DNA of 64,000 nt from Bifidobacterium asteroides (GCF_009683175.1 NZ_WKKW01000001.1:620001-684000), one strand, 5' to 3'; positions 1 through 9,352 are shown, counted from the first letter of the stretch. The notes: generated by a model not told the origin, from the letters alone. Made by a program: numbers and translations.

Positions 1-362
1 TTGATCCGCAGGGCCATGTCCATGAGTCGGCAGATCTTCTCGCCCTCGGCCCGGCCCAGGGTGCCGCCCCGAACGGAGAAGTCCTGGGCGTAGACGCCGA
101 CCTTGCGCCCATAGACCAGGCCGAAGCCGGTGATGACCGCGGAGCCGGCCCGGTCCCCGGCGATGTCGCCGCCAGCGAATCGGCCCACCTCCTCGAAGGT
201 GTCCTTGTCGAAGAGCAGATCCAGGCGCTCCCGGGCAGTCTGCTTGCCCTTGGCATGCTGACGGTCACGGGCGTGCTCCTCGGCCTGCTTGGCCAGGGCG
301 GCGGCCCGGTGGATGCCCTGGCGTACCGGCTGGGAGCCCAAGGTGGATTCGGTGACGCTCAT
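1..362 (-). CDS. Acyl-CoA carboxylase carboxyltransferase (beta) subunit, N-terminal part
   Basis: This is the first ~120 residues of a biotin-dependent acyl-CoA carboxylase carboxyltransferase (AccD/PccB family). It would move the carboxyl group from carboxybiotin to acetyl- or propionyl-CoA. The translation from the ATG at 362 begins MSVTESTLGS. It contains family-typical stretches such as KQTARERLDLL, followed by GDIAGDRAGSAVITGFG and YAQDFSVRGGTLG. Its start codon overlaps the stop of the upstream biotin carboxylase gene (ATGA), so the two are translationally coupled subunits of one enzyme. The gene runs off the left edge, and acyl-chain specificity cannot be decided from this fragment. 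Confidence 0.9.
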   Translation of the reverse strand, partial: MSVTESTLGSQPVRQGIHRAAALAKQAEEHARDRQHAKGKQTARERLDLLFDKDTFEEVGRFAGGDIAGDRAGSAVITGFGLVYGRKVGVYAQDFSVRGGTLGRAEGEKICRLMDMALRI

Positions 363-2194
363 GCCTGCTCCTCCCCGCCCAGATCCAGGGTGACCAGGGT
401 CTGGCCCGGATCAACCCCCTGGGCCACGGACACGTCGATGGTCTTCACACGGCCCTTGGCCGGGGCATAGACGTAGTTCTCCATCTTCATGGACTCCAGA
501 ACCACCAGCAGGTCGCCCTTGTCCACCTCCTGGTCGGGGGCCACGTTGATGCGGGTGACCACAGCCTGCATGGTGGCCACGATGACCCCGGATCGGGCTG
601 CATCCTGCCGGGGTGCGCCGGGCTCCTGATCGCGCAGCCCGCGCCCGCGCAGGGGCTGCCGGGGCCTCGAGATGCCGCCGTGGCCGCCGACGCCGCCCAT
701 GCCTTCCAGCAGCGACTGGGGCAGGGCCAGCCTGACCCGCTTGTCGTCGATCTCCACGTTGTAGGTCTCCATGGGATCGCTGTCCCGGTCCTGTTCCTGG
801 GCGGAGGCGCCGGAGACCGAGGCGGGCTGGCCGCTGCCGTTGGAGGCTGGCTCCACGTTCAGGTAGACCCGTTCGAGCCACTTGGTGGACACGTCGAAGG
901 AGTGACCGTCCTCGGCGGTGAACTCGGGGTTGGTGAAAATCTTCTGGAAGAGGCCGGCCGGGGTGGGAACCCCGCTGATGCTCATCTCGCGCAGGGCCCG
1001 ACGGACCCTGGCCACGGCCGCCGGACGGTCCTGGGCGGTCACGATCAGCTTGCCCATCATGGAGTCGTCCCTGGGCGAGACCGTGTCGCCCACCTCCACG
1101 CCCGAGTCCACGCGGATGCCGGGGCCGGAGGGCCACTGAATCGACTCGATGGTCCCTGAGCTGGGGGTCAGGTTGGTGGCCGGGTCCTCGCTGGTGATGC
1201 GCAGCTCAAAGCTGTGGCCTCGGGGTGGAGGCGCCACGTTCAGGGAGCCGCCGTCGGCGATCCGCAGCTGCTCGCGGACCAGGTCCAGCCCGCAGACCTG
1301 TTCGCTGACCGTATGCTCCACCTGCAGCCGGGGGTTGACCTCCATGAAGTAGACATCGTCCCTGGGGGTGACCAGGAACTCGCAGGTGCCCAGGCCCACG
1401 TAGCCCACCGTGTCGAACAGGCGGCGGGAGAATCCCTCCAGCTGGGCGATCACGTCGTCGGACAGGAAGGGGGCCGGGGCCTCCTCCACCAGCTTCTGGT
1501 TGCGGCGCTGGACCGAGCAGTCCCTGGTGGAGTAGACGGTGAACTGGCCGTGGCTGTCTCTGCCTGACTGGGTCTCCACGTGCCGGGCCCGGTCCACGAA
1601 CTTCTCGATGAAGTAGTCGCCCAGGTCGCCGCCCTGAAGGGCATCGTGGTTCATGTAGAAGGTGCGCAGCTCGTCGCTGTCGTTGATCAGGGTGATCCCC
1701 CGACCGCCGCCGCCGTCGGCCTTCTTCATCATGACCGGATAGCCGTGCTCGTCGGCGAAGTCCAGCAGGGGGCGCATGTCGGTGACGGGCTCGCTCAGGC
1801 CTGGCACCACGGGCACCCTGGCCCGCTCGGCCACCTTGCAGGCGGTGATCTTGTCACCCAGCTCGTCCAGGACCTCCGGGGCCGGACCCACCCAGGTGAT
1901 GCCCGCATCAAGCACCTTGCGGGCGAAGGAGGAGAACTCGGACAGGAAGCCGTACCCCGGGTGGAGGGCATCAGCGCCGGCCCGGCGGGCGATGGAGACG
2001 ATCAGATCCTCGTTCAGATAGGTCTCCAGGTTGGTGTCCCCAGGCAAGAGGTAGGCCTCGTCCGCCATCTGGGCATAGGGGGCATCCCGATCCTGGTCGG
2101 CGTAGACGGCCACGGTTGCGATGCCCATCTCCTGGGCAGTGCGCACAACCCGCAGGGCTATCTCGCCGCGGTTGGCGATCAGCAGTTTTTTCAT
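359..2194 (-). CDS. Acyl-CoA carboxylase alpha subunit (biotin carboxylase + biotin carrier domain)
   Basis: This 611-residue protein carboxylates its own biotin using ATP and bicarbonate for fatty-acid (malonyl-CoA) synthesis. The biotin-carboxylase N-terminal domain starts MKKLLIANRGEIALR. The ATP-grasp glycine loop GGGGRG is at 161-166, and EVNPRLQVEHTVSE, typical of biotin carboxylases, is at 285-298. The C-terminal biotinyl domain has ESMKMEN at 567-573, with Lys570 as the biotin acceptor. A Gly/Arg/Pro-rich linker (about 500-535) separates the two. It sits between birA, which would attach the biotin, and the carboxyltransferase gene. Actinobacterial enzymes of this type often serve both acetyl- and propionyl-CoA. 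Confidence 0.95.
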   Translation of the reverse strand: MKKLLIANRGEIALRVVRTAQEMGIATVAVYADQDRDAPYAQMADEAYLLPGDTNLETYLNEDLIVSIARRAGADALHPGYGFLSEFSSFARKVLDAGITWVGPAPEVLDELGDKITACKVAERARVPVVPGLSEPVTDMRPLLDFADEHGYPVMMKKADGGGGRGITLINDSDELRTFYMNHDALQGGDLGDYFIEKFVDRARHVETQSGRDSHGQFTVYSTRDCSVQRRNQKLVEEAPAPFLSDDVIAQLEGFSRRLFDTVGYVGLGTCEFLVTPRDDVYFMEVNPRLQVEHTVSEQVCGLDLVREQLRIADGGSLNVAPPPRGHSFELRITSEDPATNLTPSSGTIESIQWPSGPGIRVDSGVEVGDTVSPRDDSMMGKLIVTAQDRPAAVARVRRALREMSISGVPTPAGLFQKIFTNPEFTAEDGHSFDVSTKWLERVYLNVEPASNGSGQPASVSGASAQEQDRDSDPMETYNVEIDDKRVRLALPQSLLEGMGGVGGHGGISRPRQPLRGRGLRDQEPGAPRQDAARSGVIVATMQAVVTRINVAPDQEVDKGDLLVVLESMKMENYVYAPAKGRVKTIDVSVAQGVDPGQTLVTLDLGGEEQA

Positions 2195-2259
2195 TCCCCT
2201 CTCCTCACTGGTTGCTCAAGGGTGATTGGACTGACGGAAAGCATGAACAGGGTGGGGGT

Positions 2260-3366
2260 TTAGACCCCCACAGCAGCTACTTCAGGCAGGACGCCCACAT
2301 CTGCCGTGGACACGTCGACTTGGCTGCCGTCGGGCAACCGCACCTGCAGGGAGGCGTCCGGATTGATCTGCAGGGCACGGCCCTCCACGGGCTCACCAGC
2401 CACGGGAATGACCCTGACCCGCCTGCCCAGCGTCCAGCTGAGTGCGACAATCCGCGAGCGCAGCCCCTGCGGCCCGTTCAAGGTCCTGTCCAGCGACCCG
2501 TCAACGCCGAGGGGGGCCATCTCCCCGCTCAAGTGCCAGCTGATGGCGTCGACCAGATCGTCGCGCAGGGTCCGGTAGTCGGGCAGGTCCTGGTAATGGA
2601 GCTGCAGGGAGGTGGACTCAGCAATGGGCAGCGCCTGCCGAGGTAGGAACAGGTTGATGCCGATGCCGACAGCCAGGGCCGACCAGTCCTGATCCACCCG
2701 GACCAGCTCGCAGAGGATGCCCCCCAGCTTGGCTCCGCGGCAGAACAAGTCGTTGGGCCACTTGAGGGTCAGGACCCCGTCAGGGTCGCCGCCGCCAGCC
2801 AGCCGGCAGCCGTGGTACTCAAGCACGTCCTGCAGACCTTCCAGAGCAGCCAGTCCCGCCACCATAGGCATCCATCCGCCAAAGGGTCCGGTCAGCAGGC
2901 TGGTGGGCATCGGCAGGGCCCAAGTGGCCAGCAGGGAGCGTCGGGGCTGATTGACCCAGGTTCGGGCGAGACGACCGCGGCACCGGGACTGCGCATCGGC
3001 AACCGCTACGCTCAGCGGCATGGTGCTCCCCCCGGCGCCCGGCCATCGCCGAATACCTTTACTTGCGACTCTTCCCTCGTATCGTGTAGTCGTAGAAACA
3101 CCCTGACGGGTATTTTTTCGAGGCGTATCTTCGGCTTTTCCCCTTGTGCCAGAGGCCAGTCCCTTCACGGCCTCCGTGCTCGTTGTCGCTTCACCGCCCC
3201 CAAACAGCCGCTCGACCCGGTCGCGCGCATCCGAATACGTCGAGGCTTCCAGAGCATGGGCCACGAGCGTATTGGTCGAATCGACGGTGTCGAGCACCAC
3301 GATTGATGAAATTACGCCACTGTCCAGCGATGCCGATGGCTGCCACTTGATATTCTGATGAGGCAC
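2260..3366 (-). CDS. birA: Biotin--[acetyl-CoA-carboxylase] ligase (monofunctional BirA) with unusual insertion
   Basis: The product attaches biotin to the carrier lysine of the adjacent carboxylase. It has the BPL signatures DSTN near the N-terminus, KWPNDL, GGILCEL and AVGIGIN, and a C-terminal small beta domain. There is no N-terminal helix-turn-helix, so it is a ligase only. Two oddities stand out. The biotinyl-AMP loop usually reads GRGRRGR but here reads CRGRLAR. About 96 residues separate STN from that loop, against roughly 30 in E. coli BirA, because of a Thr/Arg/Gly-rich insertion. I chose GTG 3366 because a TATAGT -10 element (3374-3379) ends 7 nt before it, suggesting a leaderless transcript. 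An in-frame TTG at 3387 is the alternative. Confidence 0.85.
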   Translation of the reverse strand: MPHQNIKWQPSASLDSGVISSIVVLDTVDSTNTLVAHALEASTYSDARDRVERLFGGGEATTSTEAVKGLASGTRGKAEDTPRKNTRQGVSTTTRYEGRVASKGIRRWPGAGGSTMPLSVAVADAQSRCRGRLARTWVNQPRRSLLATWALPMPTSLLTGPFGGWMPMVAGLAALEGLQDVLEYHGCRLAGGGDPDGVLTLKWPNDLFCRGAKLGGILCELVRVDQDWSALAVGIGINLFLPRQALPIAESTSLQLHYQDLPDYRTLRDDLVDAISWHLSGEMAPLGVDGSLDRTLNGPQGLRSRIVALSWTLGRRVRVIPVAGEPVEGRALQINPDASLQVRLPDGSQVDVSTADVGVLPEVAAVGV

Positions 3367-3373
3367 GCGTTCC

Positions 3374-3379
3374 ACTATA
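3374..3379 (-). promoter_or_regulatory. Candidate -10 element of a leaderless birA promoter
   Basis: TATAGT on the minus strand lies 7 nt upstream of the GTG at 3366, the spacing expected if transcription starts at the first base of the start codon. No convincing -35 hexamer is visible, so this is a modest call. Confidence 0.35.
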
Positions 3380-3543
3380 CGGCACAAGGGGTCAGCCCCG
3401 GTAGCGAACCACCCACAAAAGCGAAGGCCGGTTTTTGTATCTTTTCACAGGGAACCCCTGGACAGCTCTGAGCGCATCCTCGGATGGGCACTGGATAAAA
3501 TGGGGAAGCCGTACACCAGGCATGACCCGCGAAAGGGGTTCTT

Positions 3544-5436
3544 TTGAGCGCAGACAGCGGAAGGGCGCAAGCGAGAGAGGCGGGCGAACAACCTGTGCAA
3601 ACATCGGCCTTGCAGACCAGGAGGCCTGGTTCCCGTGCTTCCCGGACCGTCGGCCTGGCCCTGGCCTTGCTGGCCTGCCTCTGGATTGCTTTCTGCACTG
3701 GACTGGGCCCCATCTACCGTCAGCAGGGTTCGCTGACACAGGTGGGCCTGCCTCAGGTGCTGATCATGCTAGGCACCCTGGCCCTCTGTCTGGCTGTAGT
3801 GCTGGTCTGCCGCCGGATTCTGCTGGGTTGCGAGCCCCTTCGGATGCCACAGCGCTTGACCGCCCTGGCGCAACGTCCACGGATGCGCGCCTACGCGGCA
3901 TTCATCACCCAGCAGACCAGCGGCTGGCGACCCATCATGCGCCTGCTCCTGCTGGGCTGGGCCTGGGCCTTTCTTACCCTGCTGGCCGCCTACGGGGCCG
4001 ACCTGTACGCGCAGGCCCAGGAATGCGCCAACTTCCTGGCCCAGCTGCAGGGCGATCAGCCCCTGTACGGCGGCAATGCCTTCACCCAGATGGACGTCTA
4101 CCCCATCGGTCATTACCTGTGGCCGGAGCACCCTGCATTCCTGACCGACCAGCACAACATAGTGCTGACCCTGATCTATGGGATGACCATTATGGCCTCC
4201 AACCATCTGACCGGATCCTATGATGCGGGCATCGTGCTCCTGGCAGGGCTGCAGGTGCTCTTCGCCGCTTTCTGCTGCGCCGTCACCGTCGATCGCTTCC
4301 TGCGCGGCAGCGGAACCGCACAGGTCGGTGCCCTGGCCCGTACCCTGGTCGTGCTCTTCTTCCTCTTCTCCCCCTTCGTGGTCTTCAGCACCTTCAGCCT
4401 GACCAAGTCCCCCCTCTTCGCCTTCGCCTTCATCTGGTGGTTCGGCATCTGGCACCAGCTGGAGTCGGGGGACAAGAACTCGCCGCTCTACGCCAGCCAA
4501 GCGGCCCGGTTGCGCCCCGGCCTCGCCTTGAGCACCCTGATCATGCTGATCAGCGCCAAGTACGCCCTCTACATCGTCCTGGCCCAGCTGATCCTGGCCC
4601 TGTTCATCCATCGTCGTCAGTGGGCCACCATCCTGATAGGACTCCTACTGCCCCTGCTCCTGTTCACGGGGGTGACAGGGGCCCTGACAGCGACGGGGAC
4701 AGTCATCAAGGGCGACCCCGTGGAGAGCCGCAGCATCCAATTGCAGCAGATCGCCCGGGTGGCCCAGCGCAACCCCCAGGGGATTCCGGCCCAGGCAAGA
4801 GCAGACCTTGAGCCCATCATGGACCTGGACAATGCCGCCATCCAATACACTCCCTGGGAGGCTGACCGGGTCAAATCCTCGGGCAACCAGCCCAAACTGA
4901 TCGTCTACCGCTGGAGGACCGTCACACCCGAGCAGCTGTCCCGGCTGAATCGTGCCTGGCTCCAGGTGGGACTGCGCAACCCGGTGATCTACCTGGATGC
5001 ATTCATGGCCGAGTCCTACGGCTACTTTGACCCCGGCGACTCTGCCTACGTGGCCATGTCCTACTACCTGAACAACGGCTACGTGCAGAACTCGGGCTCC
5101 TGGCTGGCGGCCTGGTGCCACGACTGGCGCAACGGGGTGACCGGATTCGTCAGAACCTGGGCCGACACCCCCCTGCTGGGCCTTGCGGCACGGGCCAACT
5201 TCTGGGTGGTGGCCGCCCTGCTGCTGATAGTCGCACGCCTGGCAGCCGGTCACTGGCGCGGTGCCCTCTGCTGGTTTCCCCTCCTGCTGATCATGGGGGT
5301 CATGATCACCGCACCAGCCAACAACTTCGAACGGCACATGCTTCCGGTGGACATGGTGGTGCCCTTCCTGATCCTGGACATGGTCCGGCAGAGCCGCCAC
5401 TCCCTTGCCGAAAACCTGATGGATCGGCCGACATGA
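3544..5436 (+). CDS. Polytopic membrane protein, DUF6020-like (putative glycan-related integral membrane protein)
   Basis: This 630-residue protein has a short cytoplasmic N-terminus and about a dozen hydrophobic segments. A long, more polar loop with aromatic and acidic residues (CANFLAQLQGDQPLYGG region, ~160-190) precedes the next membrane helices. The overall pattern resembles the DUF6020 family and the lipid-linked-sugar glycosyltransferases of the GT-C type, but no catalytic motif can be asserted. The TTG start at 3544 follows a GAAAGGGG Shine-Dalgarno-like sequence. The stop overlaps the ATG of the next gene, coupling it to a regulator. The role is inferred to be cell-envelope glycan synthesis, at low certainty. 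Confidence 0.7.
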   Translation: MSADSGRAQAREAGEQPVQTSALQTRRPGSRASRTVGLALALLACLWIAFCTGLGPIYRQQGSLTQVGLPQVLIMLGTLALCLAVVLVCRRILLGCEPLRMPQRLTALAQRPRMRAYAAFITQQTSGWRPIMRLLLLGWAWAFLTLLAAYGADLYAQAQECANFLAQLQGDQPLYGGNAFTQMDVYPIGHYLWPEHPAFLTDQHNIVLTLIYGMTIMASNHLTGSYDAGIVLLAGLQVLFAAFCCAVTVDRFLRGSGTAQVGALARTLVVLFFLFSPFVVFSTFSLTKSPLFAFAFIWWFGIWHQLESGDKNSPLYASQAARLRPGLALSTLIMLISAKYALYIVLAQLILALFIHRRQWATILIGLLLPLLLFTGVTGALTATGTVIKGDPVESRSIQLQQIARVAQRNPQGIPAQARADLEPIMDLDNAAIQYTPWEADRVKSSGNQPKLIVYRWRTVTPEQLSRLNRAWLQVGLRNPVIYLDAFMAESYGYFDPGDSAYVAMSYYLNNGYVQNSGSWLAAWCHDWRNGVTGFVRTWADTPLLGLAARANFWVVAALLLIVARLAAGHWRGALCWFPLLLIMGVMITAPANNFERHMLPVDMVVPFLILDMVRQSRHSLAENLMDRPT

Positions 5437-6665
5437 TCGGCAAGCCGAAGCGGCCCAGACCGAAGGACCACGACCCTGTCGAAGCGCAGCAAACTCACCG
5501 GACACCTGTCGCCTCCGATGCCGCCATTGAGCAGATTCTCCTGAAGACACTGGATCATCTGGAGGAGGCACTGCCCTGGACCAGGTCCCTACCAGCCGAT
5601 GGGCGCAGAACCTTGGAGGGGGCCATTCGAACCGCTCTGGACGACCTGCTCTCCCGACTTGACGCCCAAGGCACGGAAGACAGCGAAGTCCCCTCCCCCG
5701 TACCAGCCGAGCTCTCCCGGAGCCTGGGCCCGCACCGGGCCATGGAGCTGACCCAGGTCATTCTGGACATGCTTGAGGATGCTGGCCGGACCATGGGTGC
5801 CGAGGGGGAACGGTCCACGCTGGTCTACACCCGTCATGCCGCAACCGCAGCAGCCGCTCTCTATGCCGACCTGGCCGAGGCAAGAAACGGACGCAAGGCC
5901 GCAACGGAGTCCAGAATCATCCGGCATTTGATTGAACAAACGGCGGATACACGGACCGTAGACGATCTGGCACGGCTGGGATGGCCGACCGAATTCGACT
6001 GCTTCGCCGTCGTTGGTGAAGCCCGGGGCAACGATGACGGACAGGGCATGGAGAACGCCCGCCAGCCCATCCACACTACGATGGCCCGTCAAGGTGGCAG
6101 GGCATTGGTAGGCGAGAGCGAGGGACTGATGGTGGTCCTGATCGACCCCAACCGGTCGGGCAGTCCGACCGACTTCTGCGCGTCCATCCTGCGCTTCTTC
6201 GCCGACGAGTCAGCTGTCTGCCTGGGGCCGCTGAACCACGGAATTCCCGGTGCGGGAGCCTCCATTCGAGCCGCCCTGAGCACACACGCGGCGGCCCCGG
6301 CAGTTGCCGACCCCATCACCGCAGCCCTGCCCAGGCCACTGCACGCCGATGACCTGCTGCCCGAACGAGCCCTCAACGGGGACAGGGACGCTGCCGATCA
6401 GCTCGACCAGGAGGTCTATCTGAGCCTGGCCGGCCAGGATCCGGACGGGCCCCTGCCAACCACCCTGCTCACCTTCCTGCGCTCGGGCAACTCGCTGGAG
6501 GTCACCGCCAAGAAGCTTGGAATCCATCCCAACACCGTGCGCTACCGGCTCAGGCGCTGTGTGGAGGTAACCGGCTGGGATGCCATGGACCCGCGAGAAT
6601 CCTTCGTCCTTCAGGCAGCCCTGATCATCGGCAGAATCCGAAGGTCGCATCCGGGTGCCGACTGA
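5433..6665 (+). CDS. PucR/CdaR-type helix-turn-helix regulator
   Basis: This 410-residue cytoplasmic protein ends in a PucR C-terminal HTH_30 domain. The segment TFLRSGNSLEVTAKKLGIHP followed by NTVRYRLRRCVEVTGWD (about 345-385) is the hallmark of CdaR/PucR activators. Residues ~230-330 form a GGDEF-like fold typical of this family. The N-terminal ~180 residues carry no domain I recognise. The ATG at 5433 overlaps the stop of the membrane-protein gene (ATGA), so both are made from one transcript. The first ~15 residues are Lys/Arg/Pro-rich. An in-frame open extension further upstream lies wholly inside the preceding gene and was not used. Ligand and targets are unknown. Confidence 0.8.
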   Translation: MIGKPKRPRPKDHDPVEAQQTHRTPVASDAAIEQILLKTLDHLEEALPWTRSLPADGRRTLEGAIRTALDDLLSRLDAQGTEDSEVPSPVPAELSRSLGPHRAMELTQVILDMLEDAGRTMGAEGERSTLVYTRHAATAAAALYADLAEARNGRKAATESRIIRHLIEQTADTRTVDDLARLGWPTEFDCFAVVGEARGNDDGQGMENARQPIHTTMARQGGRALVGESEGLMVVLIDPNRSGSPTDFCASILRFFADESAVCLGPLNHGIPGAGASIRAALSTHAAAPAVADPITAALPRPLHADDLLPERALNGDRDAADQLDQEVYLSLAGQDPDGPLPTTLLTFLRSGNSLEVTAKKLGIHPNTVRYRLRRCVEVTGWDAMDPRESFVLQAALIIGRIRRSHPGAD

Positions 6666-6701
6666 CTGAGGCCTGTCCAACTGCTGCCTGGCCAAGATAT
6701 G

Positions 6702-6732
6702 AAAAGGGCGGGGACCGAAGGTCTCCCGCCCT
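6702..6732 (-). terminator. Rho-independent terminator of the rplK-rplA unit (possibly bidirectional)
   Basis: A hairpin with arms of about 12 bp (AGGGCGGG.. / ..CCCGCCCT, three-base loop) is followed on the minus strand by TTTTC. It lies between the convergent ends of rplA and the PucR-type gene. Confidence 0.85.
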
Positions 6733-6754
6733 GGAAGTATACAGCCGAACCGGC

Positions 6755-7444
6755 TCAGAGCACCGCGATGTCCAGGGGGACGCCCGGACCCATGGTGGTG
6801 GTGACGGTGGCCTTGGTGATGTAGCGGCCCTTGACCGTGGCCGGCTTCAGGCGCTTGATCTCCTCGTCGACCGCGTGGAAGTTCTCCTCCAGAGCCTGCT
6901 GCTCGAAGGAGACCTTACCCACGGGGAAGCTCAGGTTGCCGTTCTTGTCCACACGGAACTCGATACGTCCGGCCTTGATCTCGGTGACCGCCTTGGCCAC
7001 ATCCATGGTCACGGTGCCGGTCTTGGGGTTGGGCATGAGGCCACGGGGGCCAAGCACGCGGCCCAGACGACCGACCTTGCCCATCATGTCTGGGGTGGCC
7101 ACCACGGCATCGAAGTCCAGGTAGCCGCCGGCGACCCTGGTCACCAGCTCGTCGTCGCCCACCTCGTCGGCTCCGGCCTCGGCGGCTGCAGTCGCCTGGG
7201 GACCACGGGCGAAGACCAGGACACGCACGGTCTTGCCGGTGCCGTTGGGCAGACTGACGGTGCCGCGGACCAGCTGATCGGCCTTACGGGGGTCCACGTT
7301 CAGGCGGTAGACGGCCTCCACGGTCTCGTCAAACCCGCGCTTGGGCATGCTCTTGAGCAGGGCGATGCCCTCCTCAGGGGTGTACAGGTTGGTGCGATCG
7401 ACCTTCTCGGCCGCCTCACGGTACTTCTTGGAACGCTTGGTCAT
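6755..7444 (-). CDS. rplA: 50S ribosomal protein L1
   Basis: The 229-residue L1 protein of the ribosomal L1 stalk has the usual length. It contains [16 protein letters not shown] and the conserved [15 protein letters not shown] block around residues 130-146. It follows rplK by 64 nt in the standard secE-nusG-rplK-rplA order and precedes a strong terminator. In other bacteria L1 represses translation of its own operon, but no leader site was identified here. Confidence 0.98.
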   Translation of the reverse strand: MTKRSKKYREAAEKVDRTNLYTPEEGIALLKSMPKRGFDETVEAVYRLNVDPRKADQLVRGTVSLPNGTGKTVRVLVFARGPQATAAAEAGADEVGDDELVTRVAGGYLDFDAVVATPDMMGKVGRLGRVLGPRGLMPNPKTGTVTMDVAKAVTEIKAGRIEFRVDKNGNLSFPVGKVSFEQQALEENFHAVDEEIKRLKPATVKGRYITKATVTTTMGPGVPLDIAVL

Positions 7445-7508
7445 CTGCTTCTCCTATCAGCAGTCGCGGTGCGGGCAAGCGTATGCCCTACCGCTCACAA
7501 CGAAAATT

Positions 7509-7940
7509 TCAGTCGGTGACGGTGATGCCCATGGAACGGGCAGTGCCTTCGATGATCTTCATTCCGGCCTCGACGTCACGGGCCGACAGATCCTCCATCT
7601 TGGTCTGGGCGATCTCGCGGACCTGGGCCTTGGTGACGGATCCCACCTTGGTGGTCAGCGGGTTGCCGGCACCCTTGGAGACACCGGCCGCCTTGCGCAG
7701 CAGGTCGGCTGCCGGCGGGGTCTTGGTGACGAAGGTGAAGGAACGATCCTCGTAGACGGTGATGATGCAGGGGATGACCTGGCCCATCTTGTCCTTGGTG
7801 GCATCGTTGTACTGCTTGCAGAAGTCCATGATGTTCACGCCGTGGGAACCCAGTGCCGGGCCCAGCGGGGGCGCGGGGTTGGCCTTGCCGGCCTCTATCT
7901 GCACCTTGATCAGCGCGGTGACTTTCTTCTTTGCAGCCAT
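7509..7940 (-). CDS. rplK: 50S ribosomal protein L11
   Basis: The 143-residue L11 sits in the GTPase-associated centre. The translation from ATG 7940 begins [18 protein letters not shown] and contains [18 protein letters not shown], the classic L11 N-terminal signature. The proline-rich hinge and C-terminal RNA-binding domain follow (MGITVTD end). An in-frame TTG at 8036 would add 32 residues unlike any L11, so the internal ATG is preferred. Confidence 0.98.
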   Translation of the reverse strand: MAAKKKVTALIKVQIEAGKANPAPPLGPALGSHGVNIMDFCKQYNDATKDKMGQVIPCIITVYEDRSFTFVTKTPPAADLLRKAAGVSKGAGNPLTTKVGSVTKAQVREIAQTKMEDLSARDVEAGMKIIEGTARSMGITVTD

Positions 7941-8078
7941 ATGCTGGTTCTTCTTTCTACGAAGCGGTGATGTCGGAGACCATGGGTCCCCTCCCGCAAC
8001 CTGTTCTTTCCAAATGCGCTCCACAGGGGAGCACAAGCTTGACGATTATCGCATCGACCGGGGACCGGCCGACGGCGC

Positions 8079-8924
8079 TCAGACGATCTTCTCGACCTGG
8101 TCGAATCCCAGCTCCACAGGAGTGTCCCTGCCGAAGATGGAGACCAGAACGGTCAGCTTCTGCGTGGTGGGCTCCACGTCGGAGACCACGGCGGCCATGG
8201 TGGCGAAGGGCCCCTCGGTGACGGTGACCTGGTCGCCGACGGCGTAGGAGACCTCCACTGTGCGCTTCTTGGCAGCCTCGGGCTTGTCCCCAGCGGCCTT
8301 CAGCGCCTCGGAGGCAATCATGGGGGCCATCATCTGGACAACCTCCTTGCGGGTCAGCGGAGCCGGCTCCTTGCTGGGGCCGACAAATCCGGTGACGCCC
8401 TCGGTGTCGCGGATGATGCGGCGGGCGTTCTCGTCGGGCCACATGCGAATCAGCACATAGCCGGGCACGCGCACGCGGGTGACGACCTTCTTGCCCTTGT
8501 CGGTGTGCTTCTCGACCTCCTCCATGGGAATCTCCACCTGGAAGACCTTGTCCTCCAGGCCGAAGGAGGCCACGCGGGACTCCACATTGGCCTTGACGCG
8601 CTTCTCGTAGCCGGAATAGGTGTGCAGAACGTACCACTTGCCCTCAAGGGTGCGCAGCTTCTTGGAGAACTCGTCCACGGCACGCTGACCGGGATCCTCC
8701 TGGTCGGTCTGATCATCGTCAGAATCGGAAGATTCGACCTGGGTGTCCTCGGCCTGGGCGGATTCGGCGGGTGTGCCGTCCTGCCCAGCCTGCTCAGAAG
8801 GGGATCCGAGAGACTGATCCTGGACCTGGGCATCCTCCTGTGTGGGGGCATCATCGGACGCCGACGGGACCGACTCGGCGGCCTGATCGGGGTCCAATCC
8901 CTCTCTGGTCAGATCATCACTCAT
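8079..8924 (-). CDS. nusG: Transcription termination/antitermination factor NusG
   Basis: This 281-residue protein binds RNA polymerase and links it to Rho and ribosomes. The first ~85 residues are a low-complexity acidic Asp/Glu/Ser/Gln region, as is common in actinobacterial NusG. The NGN domain begins at about residue 95 ([20 protein letters not shown]). The KOW domain is near the C-terminus ([15 protein letters not shown]). It is ~100 residues longer than E. coli NusG because of the N-terminal tail. It lies between secE and rplK on the same strand. Confidence 0.97.
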   Translation of the reverse strand: MSDDLTREGLDPDQAAESVPSASDDAPTQEDAQVQDQSLGSPSEQAGQDGTPAESAQAEDTQVESSDSDDDQTDQEDPGQRAVDEFSKKLRTLEGKWYVLHTYSGYEKRVKANVESRVASFGLEDKVFQVEIPMEEVEKHTDKGKKVVTRVRVPGYVLIRMWPDENARRIIRDTEGVTGFVGPSKEPAPLTRKEVVQMMAPMIASEALKAAGDKPEAAKKRTVEVSYAVGDQVTVTEGPFATMAAVVSDVEPTTQKLTVLVSIFGRDTPVELGFDQVEKIV

Positions 8925-8954
8925 GGATCACTCCACCTTCTACCTTGTCACGGC

Positions 8955-9179
8955 TCAGCCAAATATCAGGAAGGCCAGTTTGCCCAGCCCGAAGTCCATC
9001 ACGGTCACGAAGACCATCAGCAGCAGCACAAAGATGAAGACGGCCACGGACCAGCCCACCAGTTCCTTGCCCGTGGGGGTCACGACCTTGCGGATCTCAT
9101 CGATGACCTGCTTGATGAAGAGCCCGATACGCATGAAGAAGTTCGGCTTGGCTTCCTCAGCCCCATCCTTCTGTGCCAT
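8955..9179 (-). CDS. secE: Preprotein translocase subunit SecE
   Basis: This is a 74-residue single-span SecE. A hydrophilic N-terminus and an amphipathic helix (IKQVIDEIRKVVTPTGKELVGWS) precede one transmembrane helix (about 45-68). The ATG at 9179 has AGGA 9 nt upstream. An ATG two codons earlier (9185) is the alternative and sits very close to that Shine-Dalgarno. The gene lies 30 nt upstream of nusG and just downstream of tRNA-Trp. Confidence 0.95.
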   Translation of the reverse strand: MAQKDGAEEAKPNFFMRIGLFIKQVIDEIRKVVTPTGKELVGWSVAVFIFVLLLMVFVTVMDFGLGKLAFLIFG

Positions 9180-9223
9180 GGTCATCCGTCCTTCGTTTGT
9201 TCTGCATCATCTGCTGCAAGCCT

Positions 9224-9299
9224 TGGCAGGGAAGGCGGGACTCGAACCCACAACCTACGGTTTTGGAGACCGTTGCGCTACCAATTGCGCCACTTCCCT
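9224..9299 (-). tRNA. tRNA-Trp (anticodon CCA)
   Basis: On the minus strand the cloverleaf runs from AGGGAAG to CTTCCCT-G-CCA, with a 7-bp acceptor stem. The D arm reads GCGCAATTGGTAGCGC, the anticodon loop is TCTCCAAAA and the T arm has GGTTCGAGTCC. G73 is typical of tRNA-Trp, and the CCA tail is encoded. It is cotranscribed ahead of secE, a common arrangement. Confidence 0.97.
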
Positions 9300-9352
9300 A
9301 TCGGAACTTCCCACCAGCCTACTCGGCAGGGAGGAAAAACCGCCAAATCGCT

